Below, in pieces: positions 23,832 through 41,410 of a stretch of DNA of 64,000 nt. Below the pieces are notes generated by a model, which was not told the origin of the DNA, did not search any database, and was given only the letters and a program-made list of their open reading frames with translations. A program made the translations under genes and the position numbers. The stretch comes from Morella rubra. Taxonomy: Eukaryota; Streptophyta; Magnoliopsida; Fagales; Myricaceae. Within the stretch, counting starts at the first letter, position 1, and every line of letters begins with the position of its first letter. The stretch spans positions 16,030,411 to 16,094,410 of the forward strand of contig CM025851.1 in NCBI GenBank assembly GCA_003952965.2, given 5' to 3'.

Positions 23832-26357
23832 ATGTTGATAGACAGGTGTCAAAAATTGTCGCACATCCCAAACATCAGAGCTTTAAATGATACTTACCGA
23901 ACTTAAAACATTGAAATTTGTGGTTCATTGCGTAAACTACGACCACAAAGCATTTTCTATCACATAATCACATATTACTAAGTTATAATTCGCTAATTAC
24001 AAATGAAAGTTGAGATGGACCCCACCAACTCTTCTTCCGTAAGTAGTAGAAGCAAACAAAAGTAATCACAAGAGGCAAAAACAGAGGAGAAAATTGTCGC
24101 AGGACAAGCTTTGGGCCCTACCAATTTCAGACCTTTTCCCCCGTGAAGTGGGTCGGCGTCTCGGCGATTACGCCGATTAGTGGGGGTAAAGTGAGTGAGT
24201 GAGTGAACTGAGTGAGGAGACTCACGGGATTGGATGAATCCCCGAACCCCAAGAAAGTGAAGCGAACTGGGGCCTCCTAACTACTTTCCAACAGAAGCGT
24301 CCAAATTCAAAGAGCAATAACAACCGCCCTTTCCTTAGATCCCAGAAGTCACGAGATTTAGATTATCCACTAAAATCCGAATCTAAAACCACTGACCACC
24401 CCCTCGTTATTTTTTTATTATTTTGCAACCCCTCTTTACTTTATTTATTATATTGTAATCTGGTATGTGAAATAGAAAATATCTAGGGTGAAACTTGAAA
24501 GTAAAATTTATTGACAGGGTGAGATGCATTAGTTCTATAGTTTCAAGGGTCGATTATAAAATGCACAATAATAAAAAGTTTTAAAAAAAAATTCATCTAT
24601 AGAAGATATTATACAAAAGTTTGATGCGGTTAATCTTCACTTTTAATTTTGAACTATCATCCAAACCTCATTTATCAGTATAAATTACAAATTCAATCAC
24701 ATTTAGTCTATAAATTATCAAAATGTATTAATTTTTGTCATTTAGTAAAATCTTGTGATTTAAATGTGCAAAAAAAAAAAAAAAACTTGACACAATATTG
24801 ACTGTCGATTTTAGTAGTTTTGGAGCTCAATACATAAAAATTGGCAATTTGATTGTTTAAAATGACTTTTGACTCATAGTTCACGAGCAAAAATGATGTT
24901 TATTTTTTTTTAAGATGAATTATAAATAATATCATGTTATCATAAAAGAAAACTTAGTATTAGTTGAGGATTATTTTAGATCCAACTTATTAATTAAGTA
25001 AAGATTTTGAACTTGGATAATATTAATACAAAACTATGTATACTCGTCAATAAAAGCTGACCCTAAACTCAAACAGCGATTCAACTATTCTAAAAAGCGA
25101 CCACAATAATGTTGGGATGCCGTTACGCCCAAGTTTTGACCTCAACAGAGCGGCCTCAAAGCAAGGGCAGGGCAATCACTTCCAGCCGCAGTGGCTGACC
25201 CGATGAAAATAATACTGAGGGCTACTCTTCGAAGGTGGAGCACAAGAGCCACTGAAGTTGAAAAAGTTCACCAACATACAAGTTTTTTCGAATTTTCTAA
25301 GCTCCATCTAAGAAAATCATTTTAACTCAGTGCATATCCTTTGAATTGCATGCCCGGCTCTTATATAACCAACATCATTTTCCATTTTCATCACAACTTC
25401 TGCCTTCCAAAGAAGATTGCCTAATAGATAGAAGAGCGAAGTTTCTTTTCGAAATAAATTATATCCAATCACTAGACTTGAGCTCGAATTCTACTGCTTG
25501 CCATATAATCTTTCATTTAATTAATACTTGATTTGTAAGATAGAAAATAGCCCGTTGAGTGCATTTTTTAATTGGGTTAGGTCCGTTCTAAGTTGATGTA
25601 CAACAACAAAGTCAATGGATTTACATGGTTACCTAAAATAAAAAATAAATTTTCACCAAAACGAATTACTTTTGACTTTCTTGCAGGTGAAACACAATAC
25701 CTTGCATTAGTCACTCGAAACTAAACCCAACTCTAAGTTCTCTTTATTTTATGAATCTAGAAGGAGTCGGAAGATTCTTTCATTTATAGTGCAACATAGA
25801 AAGTCGTGTGAACTTCATTTCCCCCAAAAGTAACAAACCCTAGTTTTGGCCGCAACGCTCATCTAAATTCTAATGGCAATCTCTAATGTTGAAGATGCAA
25901 TCATCTTCAGATATTGCAACGTTCTGCTCAAAGTGCATTAAACAGGGGGAGAAAAAGAGGAGCATTTTTGCCATCTGGAGAGGTCTTCTTGCTTTGAAAA
26001 CTTCCCTTTAAAGTGAAATAGTCAAAAAGTAGGGAAAGCAGTAACAGTTCTTTTTCTAACACGTAATGACTTAGAATGGACAACGTCGGGCAAGACAAGA
26101 GACTCTGTTCTTCACCTGTGACAGCATTTTTTCTTTATCCTTTATAGATAAGGACTTCTAAGAAGTTCCACTCTGAAGTAGGTCGTGTTATCTTCCTATT
26201 TGACAAGAGAAGGATAATAATAACTAACCAAAACCATAATTTTCTTTTCCTTTTTTTTTTTTTTGTCTTGGCATAATTTTCTTTTCAACTTTTGCAGAAT
26301 AACCTAATTCAGAAAGCATTGAACCGCTGGTTCAGCAGTTAGCACCAAACTCCGCTT

Positions 26358-26365
26358 TATAAATA
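26358..26365 (+). promoter_or_regulatory. TATA box of the polygalacturonase gene
   Basis: TATAAATA lies 52 bases upstream of the ATG at 26417, in a C/T-rich context, a fitting distance for a short leader. Confidence 0.6.
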
Positions 26366-26416
26366 CGCCGTTTGGCTCGACAATACCACCAAACATATTC
26401 AATTTCCTCGTCTCTA

Positions 26417-29139
26417 ATGGAGCACTACTGGAGGAGAAGTTCCATGAGAGCTAGAGTAAACCTCTGATCCCTTCTCCCCCCCCCCCCCCTCTCTCTCTCT
26501 CTCTCTCTGATCCCTTCTAAGCGGGCACCCCAGCGACATCAGAAAAAATTTTTGACACGTATTTCTGGGATTCGTTTCTTTTTGCAACAAAGAGACCTTT
26601 CCAGTCATTAGGTCTCAAATTCTGGTTGCATGTTTTGTTTTTTTACACTTTATATGCATTATTTGATTATACTTTTCCTTGCTTTCCTTCTACAATAAGA
26701 GCATACACCTACAATAAGAGCTACACCCACTTGTCTGCTCTACTTGTTTTTTACAGGTGATTAAGCTAGTGTCAGTGCTTGTGGTGGTGGCCTTCCTGAG
26801 TCTAAGAGGAGAGAGCAGAAAAGCCAGGATAGCGGGTTCCCGTGCCGGTGCCTCTTTCGAGTACACGGCTATAAGCTGCAGAGCTCACAGTGCATCACTG
26901 ACGGATTTCGGCGGTGTTGGTGATGGCCAGACGTCCAACACGAAGGCATTTCAGGCTGCAGTCGATAGCCTAAGCCAGTATGCATCAGACGGCGGTGCTC
27001 AGCTCTACGTTCCTGCTGGAAAATGGTTGACTGGTAGCTTCTACCTTACCAGCCACTTCACTCTCTTCCTCGACAAGGACGCTGTTCTGCTTGCTTCCCA
27101 GGTGCTAATCTCTGTTAAACTTGTTTCTTCTTCTCTGTTTGTTTGTTAGTCAATTCTATTCAATTTCAACCAATTTGGTCTCAGAAGTCTATAGATGTTA
27201 GCTATCCAACCTTTCCGAATTTCAAACGACACTTTCTACACAAACACGACTTTGTGAAGCTCTGGTTTAATGACCTTTATATCATATGGGTGCTCTTACT
27301 GACTGCATCAATCAATCAATCAATCAATCAAATGGTTTAGGATATGAACGAATGGCCTGTGATCAAACCTCTGCCATCGTACGGTCGAGGACGGGACGCT
27401 CCAGGGGGAAGGTACACCAGTCTCATATTCGGAACAAACCTCACAGACGTCGTCGTCACGGGTAAGTACTCCATTAGGGAAATGACTTACCGCTGCTAAA
27501 TAGTAAATTAAATTAATTACAACAAACTTGCCGGATGTTGGTGGCCTAATCTTTGAAATTTGGGGTTTTGTGTGGGACCCATTTGAAATCAGGTGACAAC
27601 GGCACAATCGACGGTCAGGGAGACATGTGGTGGAAGAAATTCCACGGGGGAAAGCTAAAATACACCCGCCCTTACCTGATCGAGATCATGTTCTCAAACA
27701 ATGTCCAGATTTCGAGCCTAACGCTCCTAAACTCCCCAAATTGGAACATTCATCCTGTGTACAGCAGGTAATCGCCCTTGCAATTTGAGAAGCAAGTAAT
27801 TTTCTTTTTTCATTTTTTAAATGAAAACAACATTTTTTAAGACCAAACGACGTCGTTAAATGTACAGCAATATTGTGGTGCAAGAAATCACTATCCTTGC
27901 TCCGGTTAAATCCCCGAACACTGACGGTATCAACCCAGGTTTGTTTCTTCAGTCTCAGATATAAGCTTAGACTATTGGGGTTCTGGTTTGGGGATTAAAT
28001 ACACTTTTGGCCACCCAACTATTAAGTTCCGACATTTTATACCTAAAGCTATCAATTTCGTTACATAGAGTCTTTCAGACTCTACATTTTGCAACCACAA
28101 CAGTTAATTTAAACGAAAATTGCTACTTAGGGCCAATGGAATGATGATAGTAACATCGTAATTTTTTTACATCTATATTTTATATGAAGTAAATTCGATG
28201 TTTCACTGATTCAAAGTTGTAATTTTTATCTAAATTAATAATAGAAGTGGGAAGTGTAAATGATTAGTAGTTAAAGGATAAAATCTAATGAAATTAATAG
28301 TTTTTTTATGCAAAGTGTCAAAATATAATAATCAGGACAAATAATGTATTTTTCCAATTTATTTTTTACTATAAATTATGAACCCTTTTGTTTGTTGTTT
28401 GTTGTTTTTCTTTTTTTGGCTAAGCTCAGATTCCTGCACAAATATTAGAATAGAGGACTGTTACATAGTCTCCGGCGATGACTGCGTCGCCGTCAAGAGC
28501 GGCTGGGATGAGTATGGGATAGCATTTGGATGGCCCACCAAACAACTGCTCATCAGACGGCTCACATGTATTTCCCCTTATAGCGCCGCGATCGCGCTGG
28601 GAAGCGAGATGTCCGGTGGGATCCAAGATGTCAGGGCCGAGGATATCGTCGCCATCAATACGGAGTCGGGTGTTCGGATCAAGACGGCCGTAGGGAGAGG
28701 AGGATACGTGAAAGATATCTACGTGAAGAGAATGAGCTTGCACACCATGAAATGGGCGTTTTTGATGAACGGCAATTATAAGGCTCATGCTGATAACCAC
28801 TACGACCCCAACGCCCTGCCCCAAATACAAGGGATCAACTACAGGGATGTGGTGGCAGAGAACGTGTCTATGGCCGCTAGGTTCGAAGGGATCGCGGGGG
28901 ATCCGTTCACGGGGATTTGCATGTCGAATGTCACCATCGGGATGGCAGCGAAGTCGAAGAAAGTGAAGTGGATGTGCAGCGATGTCGGAGGGATCACGAG
29001 TGGCGTGACTCCTCCCCCATGTGATTTGTTACCTGATCAAGGGCCGGAGAAGGCTGCAGCGTGTGATTTTCCTCCTGACGCTTTACCGATCGACAGGGTA
29101 AATTTTAAGAAGTGTTCTTATAGGATGAGTTATGCTTGA
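26417..29139 (+). CDS. Polygalacturonase-like glycoside hydrolase family 28
   Basis: Secreted pectin-modifying enzyme of the plant cell wall. Exons: 26417-26455, 26757-27101, 27341-27461, 27593-27767, 27868-27938, 28430-29139, giving 486 residues, normal for the family. Exon 1 (MEHYWRRSSMRAR) is only 13 codons; without it exon 2 would have to start on a GTG. A hydrophobic signal-anchor follows (IKLVSVLVVVAFLSL, about 15-29). The GH28 parallel beta-helix motifs are SPNTDGINP (242-250, Asp246), SGDDC (265-269, Asp267 and Asp268), the third block SPYSAAIALGSEMSGG (299-314) and RIK (333-335). The third block lacks the His of the classical G-H-G motif, as I recall for the plant clade around At3g16850, so true endo-cleavage is uncertain. 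Intron 5 carries a foldback MITE. Runs of ATCA at 27308-27330 lie in intron 2. Confidence 0.93.
27991..28356. mobile_element. Foldback MITE, copy B, in polygalacturonase intron 5
   Basis: It begins GGGATTAAATACACTTTTGG and ends near AATGTATTTTTCC, with an interior similar to copy A (CAGTTAATTTAAACGAAAAT; AATTAATAGTTTTTTTATGC). It fills most of the 27939-28429 intron. It is more diverged than copy C in MPK4. Confidence 0.65.
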
Positions 29140-30266
29140 ACTCTGCTTCGTTTGTACCAGAAATATATTAATCCACAAAACACCAAGCAAATGCAGGCAA
29201 GAGGGATCATTTAGATGCATCCTGATCCTGATCCCTCTCTTATTATATAGCTGGAAAGATGTCATCTGAACTGGGTTCCCTGTGGTTTAACCTTTGCTTG
29301 CCCTGGATTTTGATGTCAATTTATAATTTAAGACAATACAATAGCATAAGATTTGGAAAAAAGACAACCAAAAACCACATAAGATGAGGAAACAAGGCAA
29401 CGCGAAACCAAATACAAAACCAAATCATAAGTCAGAAGCATCAGCTACCCAAAGGTACGCCAGCCCTTACATGGAGGAGATGCATACCAGCTATCACAAA
29501 AATAACCATACATCATCTTTCCGAGGCCATGGTTTTCTCTTGGCTACTACCAAGCGCCCATCCAAAAAGCTCGGTCGTGTTTGACAATAAACTCATGCAG
29601 AATATGATTTACGAGGAGTTCACAGAAACCATAAAGTGAGGTGACCGACTACCCCTAGTCTAACTTCAACTCCATTAACAACCACTTATGAATCTTTTTT
29701 CGGATTACACCCACTCCCATTGCAATAGAATAGATTAAACGGAGCCAATCTATACAGACTCCGGGGGTTTCATTACAAAGACATGAGAAAAGACTACTAG
29801 CTCAGCCAGGCAAATCAGAGCAAGTACTTATATCCATATGAACTATTTCAAACAACTCAGAAAGTCATAGACACTGTCAGATCTAGTAACATGCCAAATA
29901 TCTGCTTCGTGAGAGGAGAGATTCAATTTACTGCTGATATCGAAGTGGAATGAGACAAATTCCCCGCAGGATTGGTTCAGCTTATCGACCTCAGCTCCTG
30001 AGCCTTCAGCTGAAGGACGAACCAGCACCAGTGTGCTTTGAACTTTATGAGAAAATCTGCCTCTGATTCATTTACACAGTGGAATTACAAGCATCCAAAG
30101 ACACGAGAAGAAAGTTGGAACGAATAACATCTCACGACTAGTTTTCCAGAAATCTGAATATGTCCAGCGACCTTTTATCTTTTTCATTGGAAGACCCAAT
30201 TGGTTCAGTGGTACAAGCCATCAGATACCACCCAAGCAAGAATATACTAAGATTATCACATAATCC
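29140..30266. other. Convergent spacer between polygalacturonase and MAP kinase
   Basis: Both genes end into this 1.1-kb stretch, so it holds their 3' UTRs and poly(A) signals. A short plus-strand open frame at 29384-29584 shows no known domain. Nothing else was recognised. Confidence 0.5.
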
Positions 30267-36163
<5,897 letters not shown>

Positions 36164-39134
36164 TTGACTCGTCTGACAGGTTGAGGTCCGACCCAACGCG
36201 AGGAACCCCAACACAAGAACGTGCAAGCGAAATTATTTTGGGGAGAGGAATGGAGGCCCGGGAGAGCTATATCGGAGGAGGGTCTAAATCTGGGGAGGAA
36301 GTGTCCTTAGGTGCAGAGGCCTTCGACAGTTTTAATTTTCGATTTCACTGTTTTTTTTTTTTTTCGTGGGAAGAAAAAGGAAACGAATGGGAGCAAGTAG
36401 AGTGTGTGGAGAAGTTTCAACGGGAGGCTTTTGAACTGGAAAAACCCTGGGTGACCCGTGAAGAAATGAGACTTTTTTCCTTCTCTTTTTCCAAGGGATT
36501 GGTGTGGTATCTGTGATTTTCCAGGCTGCATGATTTTTGCTCCACTTATTTTGGTTTTTGCTTGGGGAATAATACTTGAACAGGCTTATCCATGAGTCAA
36601 GACGATATATTAATCGTCTTGACTCATGGATGAGCTTGTTCAAATATTATATCATGGATGAACCTGTCCAAGTATATATATAATCAAGTTGGGCATGGAT
36701 AGTCCAATCAGTCGACAAAATTTGCTCCCAACTTTTAAAAATTTCCAGTGTTGGTGGGGAAATTGAAATTCTATGGAAGTTTCGTTGGCCTTCATTCAAG
36801 ATTAGATATCGTGGGTATTGTGTGAAGTCTGAAATTTTAACCTATCTTGAAAGAAAATCTTCATCTTTGGACCAAAGATGAAGGGAAATTTCAAAACAAT
36901 GACGTAGACTACATGATGTCACAGCATTTCGTCCTATAGGTTATATCGATTCCATCAGGCAGCGTCTGTATGCTAAAATTTTGGTCACTATCAAATAAAA
37001 TAATTACGAAATAATTTTTTTCTCTTAATAAAATTATTTATTTTTAATATAATAAATATAAAACATTCATTCAAAAACACCTTTCTTTTTTTCCACTAAT
37101 TTTTCGTACCTTTGTAGGTCAACCATTTACTTTGATCGGTTATCGGTTCCATTGGTTAGGTAACGCATAAATTATTGTAAAAAGGTGTCATCGCTGTTAG
37201 GAGCTGACGCGGAAATGTATGCTACAGGGCAACTTGCTCAGGCACGACTATTGAGGACATTTGAACGACCCCAAGTGGGTGGATTTTATGGCATTTAATT
37301 GTGGAGTGTGGGTCCATCTCTAGAAAGACTCGTACACAATAATACACATAAAGATTCAAAAGATACCGTTTCTTTTTGGTGGTTCTACTCTAACGACGCA
37401 ATTTTTGACTGTGCACGAGGAATACGAGAAAACGTGATCTGGAGAAATAGAACGCGACTTTGACAGAAATGCTCTTTAAGGAAGAGTAAAACGTACCCTC
37501 CTGACCCTGCTTTCTGTAAACGCGACCCACTTGAATTGCGAAGGGGTCCAAATTCCCACCCGTTGTCAGTCATAAACGGGGCATATGGTCTTGTAGATTG
37601 CTGACCGTTCAGGCATATGAGAGTCGATGTTGTTCCATCAGTCTTTGAATCTCCTCAGAAAATGACACTATCATGTAATCTCAAGTAGGCTAACTTCCCT
37701 TCTCCAACTAAAACGTGAATTAGGGAAGATTCAAGCGCCCATGCTTTGCGGGATGTGATCACGATTCTTCCCACAGATTGTAGCAATCATCGTGTGGCTT
37801 TCCTTAATGCGCACATCAAAGTTGATTTCATAAAAACTTGCCCATGGAAGAGACCACATGCTAGGCTGTATGCGGCATTTTTACAAACTTCGTTCGGACA
37901 ACTTGATTGGGCTGATTCGTGTTGGTCTTGAACTGCTTTTATTCCTGATCATTCCCTAGCAATCGCGGCAAAAACAAAGAATTAGTCTGAGAGGCAGAAT
38001 ATACAAGTTGCTACCCGGATTAATGCTTTTTATATCCAGTGATTTCATGGTGTTTGTGGGTTCAATTTCGTGAAACAATGTACTACTGGGATTGCTCGGC
38101 AGGTTCTCTTATCTTAAAGAAGAGATCTTTTCACATTTGGGTTAGCCAATCTCGTAGCAAAGGAAGCGCCTTGGACTAGGTAAAGCCATGCTGTTAGTCC
38201 TAATGATGAGCCAATTCTCAGGGCATCAGCCTTTTCCTTCCAGTAGCCAAACCTAGATGTAGGGGTGTGCACCGAAAATTTCGGATTCAGAAGGGTGATA
38301 CCCGAATCCGAATACTGACGAGAATTATTAGATAGTTAGATATGTTCTGGGAACACGTGTAAATTAAACTGAAGTTGTTAAGTCAGTTAGATGATTCGTT
38401 AGTGCCGTTACAGAGCTGATGTGCGCAATCGTGTATATAAACCTTTGTATTCATTTGATAATATAACAACGAATGTACATTCTTCCATTAACTCTGATAA
38501 GAATATCATGTAATGTCTGACGCAACAAGAGGATGAACGAAGCACTTGTGCTGTGGGGGACAATGACGCCTCCTTCTATTACTTTGGGGTTTTCACGAAT
38601 CACTTCTGCTGCATTTGTTTTCCTAGAAAGTGAGAATTTTCTTTTTGAATTTTCCGCGGTTGTCAAGGTTAAAGACCACAGAACACCATCCATGATCCTC
38701 CATTTGATCCATTTGGCAAGGTTAAAAAACCACAGAACACCAAAAGTCTTCCAGGACAAAACGAACCTGTAAAAGTCCAAGACAAGAGCGAATCCTTTCG
38801 GTTGTGGACGCTCCTCGTGAGACTTCAGGGGGTGGGGAGGAGGAATTGTTAAATCACACTTCCTCGAAGTCCTATGCCGAAATATCGAGGTATAATAAAA
38901 AACAACAATATTTTCGTTAGCAATTGAACATTCTTACATTGATATTGACCCACAGTACAACGTACGTATACAAACCAAGTACGATAGCATACAGTACAAT
39001 ATACCTTATAACTCACAACATACTGACTACAGCATGCAAAACAAGATAGTATACTATCATACGTAAACCCACCCATACAGAGGAAAGAGGTCAGATACAA
39101 CATACTCAACTTCTTGATCGTTCTACCTACTATA
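36164..39134. other. Spacer between MAP kinase promoter and BPS1 3' end
   Basis: 36164-36560 is the MAP kinase leader and promoter. A near-perfect hairpin lies at 36571-36648. 36960-37100 is AT-rich. 37385-38000 has short open frames without family. 38320-38520 has features reminiscent of a promoter or an LTR (TATATAAACC at 38434), but no partner repeat is visible. 38880-39134 probably holds the BPS1 3' UTR. Confidence 0.4.
36571..36648. repeat. Near-perfect inverted repeat (hairpin), arms about 31-36 bp
   Basis: The arm 36576-36606 (ending GAGTCAAGACGAT) is the reverse complement of 36613-36643 (starting ATCGTCTTGACTC) with two mismatches and a 6-base loop (ATATTA); pairing extends outward with one further mismatch. 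A third partial copy of the right arm (CATGGATGAACCTGTCCAAG) follows at 36653-36673. It lies about 400 bp upstream of the MAP kinase start. Confidence 0.85.
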
Positions 39135-40169
39135 TTACCCCCCCAGTTTTGAGTCAGAAACAGTACCACTTGCTCTTAGATTACAAAGCAGAGCATCACG
39201 TCCATCTAAAACTATTTGGAAAAAGCCATCCACTTCCTTCGTAAGAAAATCTAGTCCTTGCGAAAGTTTCTCACCTCTCTCTCCCAAATCTGAAACAGAA
39301 CTCTGGAAGGCTTTCACTGCAGCGGGGTCCACACCATCTTGGACCATGGGATACAATGTTTTGACACTTGTATCAACTGCTTCAAGCTCCTTCAGAATTG
39401 TGAGTCTTTCCCTGGAAAATTTACTCCTAATTTCTCCATTAATGCTAGACTGCAGATCAGTGAAAGCTTGTGCCCATACATATTTCCCAGCGACATTGAG
39501 ATCTATCAACTTTTTTGCAGAACCAGAGAAGCCTGCAGCATAGACACCACAGACAAATACTGTCTGCACCTTGACTCCATACATAGCACGCATCAAAACC
39601 TTCCCTTTGGCTGAGTTCTTCACCTTTGGAAGATCCAATGATCCCACCAGTTTGTCCAAAATGGCAGAACAATTCTCAACTCTGGGGTTCTTTGATCTAA
39701 CGTGCTGTGTCCAGCCATCAAGTGAAGAACGCGCCTGGATAAGCTGCTTTGAAGAGTTTGATTCCAAATTGTGTAGCACACACTTCAGCAAGAGATTTCC
39801 CTGGCTTAACCGTGAGAGCTCAGAGCTAAAAGCAATGCATATATCAAGCAAATTCACACTGATGTCCAAGTACACATCTATCCACTTCTCATCCCAGTCA
39901 CAAAGCGGTAGCTCAAGCTCAGTTATGAGCTCTTTTATGTCATTATGAGTTTGACAAAGTGACTCCATTGCCAATTTCATCCATGACAAGCTGAGGATTT
40001 CATCCTTGTCGTTTGGGTTAAGCTTTCTCAGCCTCCCTGCCAAAGTTTCCTCGAAATTGTTCAATAGCAAAAGCAGCCTTTGAGACATACGAGAACCCTT
40101 GGATGATAACATCCGGAAAGGATTTCCAAACGGGAAGAAAGGCTGATGTGGTTCATGTGGACGACTCAT
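39135..40169 (-). CDS. BPS1: BPS1 (BYPASS1) protein
   Basis: Intronless coding frame of 344 residues; Arabidopsis BPS1 is 349. BPS1 prevents constitutive production of a root-derived mobile signal that arrests shoot growth; its biochemical role is unknown. Close family matches run throughout: MSRPHEPHQPFFPFGNPFRM, LLNNFEETLA, SWMKLAMESLCQTHNDIKEL, DWDEKWIDVYLDISVNLLDI, CIAFSSELSRLSQG, NPRVENC, LPKVKNSAKGKVLMRAMYGV, LKELEAVDTSVKTLYPMVQ, KEVDGFFQIVLDGRDALLCN. The frame is open 31 codons above the chosen Met, but conservation begins at MSRP. A 5' UTR intron is likely: an acceptor (TTTTTTTGCAG) sits 15 bases upstream of the ATG, and a leader exon ends at a donor at 41221. The leader and promoter are shared with the ycf20-like gene at 52-54 kb. 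Confidence 0.95.
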   Translation of the reverse strand: MSRPHEPHQPFFPFGNPFRMLSSKGSRMSQRLLLLLNNFEETLAGRLRKLNPNDKDEILSLSWMKLAMESLCQTHNDIKELITELELPLCDWDEKWIDVYLDISVNLLDICIAFSSELSRLSQGNLLLKCVLHNLESNSSKQLIQARSSLDGWTQHVRSKNPRVENCSAILDKLVGSLDLPKVKNSAKGKVLMRAMYGVKVQTVFVCGVYAAGFSGSAKKLIDLNVAGKYVWAQAFTDLQSSINGEIRSKFSRERLTILKELEAVDTSVKTLYPMVQDGVDPAAVKAFQSSVSDLGERGEKLSQGLDFLTKEVDGFFQIVLDGRDALLCNLRASGTVSDSKLGG

Positions 40170-41014
40170 TTTGGGAATTTCACTGCAAAAAAACAGATAA
40201 CATTCATGTATACTGGACACAACAGCCTCAGAAAAACCATATGACAGGACAAAAAATACCACAGCCCATGGTGAAACCCGACGCCCCGAAATCTAAGATG
40301 CCATTCAGAATCTAGACATGCAACATAACTAGCTCCATGAAACAACCCCAGGAAAAATGATGATTTCAGCGAATAGGTTTCCACATGAACCCGAAGAAGA
40401 AATCCGACACCATATTTTTTAGGGACATGAGTGAAAGAATCAAATTTCATGGAGCCTAATACAATCATTATGCTTAGTTGAGTTGAGTTCTACAGCTTTT
40501 AACAATCCAATATCAGCAGAACAAAATCTTGCCCTCGTTCCTTTTCTTCAACTTCCGCAGCAACAGAAAAGCTAAACATAACCAAAAGCAATAATCACTT
40601 CGCTCTTTGGCAAATCGTCAGCCCACATCGAAACTAGACTCCTTTTTTTTTACAATGGTATCCCACTAACCCTGCGTTTGGGTGCAAAATCAAAAGAACA
40701 TAGAACCCAAAAAGGGGAAAGATTTCCCTTCTTTTTTAAGTTAAATTAAACGGATTTCCCTCCTCTTTCCTTATTTTCCACACAATTTCTCAGAGCAATT
40801 AGATAGGCAGTCAAAGGAAACATCAACAGGAAAAACTGATGTCCTGTTCTCGCCAACATCCAAATGATTCAGCCTGATATATCTTGCTTTCTTGAACCAA
40901 TTTCTTCATCATCATCACAGACTACCTCAACAAACCGATTCTAGGAGAAATTACGAAAGAATTTACAACATATCCAGCCAAAATAAAAAGAACCAAACAT
41001 TCACATAAATACAT

Positions 41015-41410
41015 ACATAGACAAGCCAAATAACTCAACCAACCTTTAGATCTGTGAATCAGAATACAGATCCGGTCAATCTGAACCCAAAGCTATCTAC
41101 CGATGGTGGCGAATTTTATCAAAATAAAGCGAAACCCTAACCCTATGTGCTTTTTCTCATCAAAAAATTGGAGAGAGAAATAGGATACTTACAAAGGAGA
41201 GAGAGGTTTCATAGAAATACCTTATATGGCACGCAGATCGAATATCTCGAGGAAAGTTTCAGAGCCGGCGACGACTTAAGTTTGCTTCGTAGAAATTTCT
41301 GGATTTGTGAGGGCTGTGTTCGTTTTGAAGCTGGATAAGCCGGGTTGTGATAAGGTGACTGGGGGTATATAGGGGAAGTGAGAGTCAGTGACACGCGTGA
41401 AGAGATGGAT
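41015..41410 (-). promoter_or_regulatory. BPS1 promoter and 5' leader (parent-like copy of a shared segment)
   Basis: On the minus strand a TATATA box (41366-41371) is followed by a leader exon ending at donor AAG|GTATTTC (exon end 41221), then part of the leader intron. Upstream of the TATA box is a CACGCG motif (41392-41397). The whole segment is similar, block by block, to 53515-53915. Confidence 0.7.

Larger units (their letters stand above)
19791..26416. other. Spacer between MSL1 and polygalacturonase, rich in transposon remains
   Basis: No intact gene. It holds a LINE-type RNase H scrap (20715-20910), a foldback MITE (20983-21325), a retroposed insert with 17-bp target duplication (21766-22523) and an hAT-like element (23143-23831). 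24080-24300 is a GC-richer island with GAGT repeats and no open frame. 24400-26300 is AT-rich. The unassigned stretch 22541-22960 has short open frames with no family. Confidence 0.5.

Noticed and set aside
26757-27149. Polygalacturonase starting on GTG at 26757
   Set aside because: A consensus acceptor lies immediately before it and a 13-codon ATG exon with a GTAAAC donor lies 300 bp upstream in phase.
38320-38520. Possible solo LTR with a TATA-like box
   Set aside because: No matching repeat, no clear TG...CA ends and no target duplication could be fixed.
40170-40262. N-terminal extension of BPS1 by 31 codons
   Set aside because: Family conservation begins at MSRP, and a splice acceptor sits in the would-be extension.
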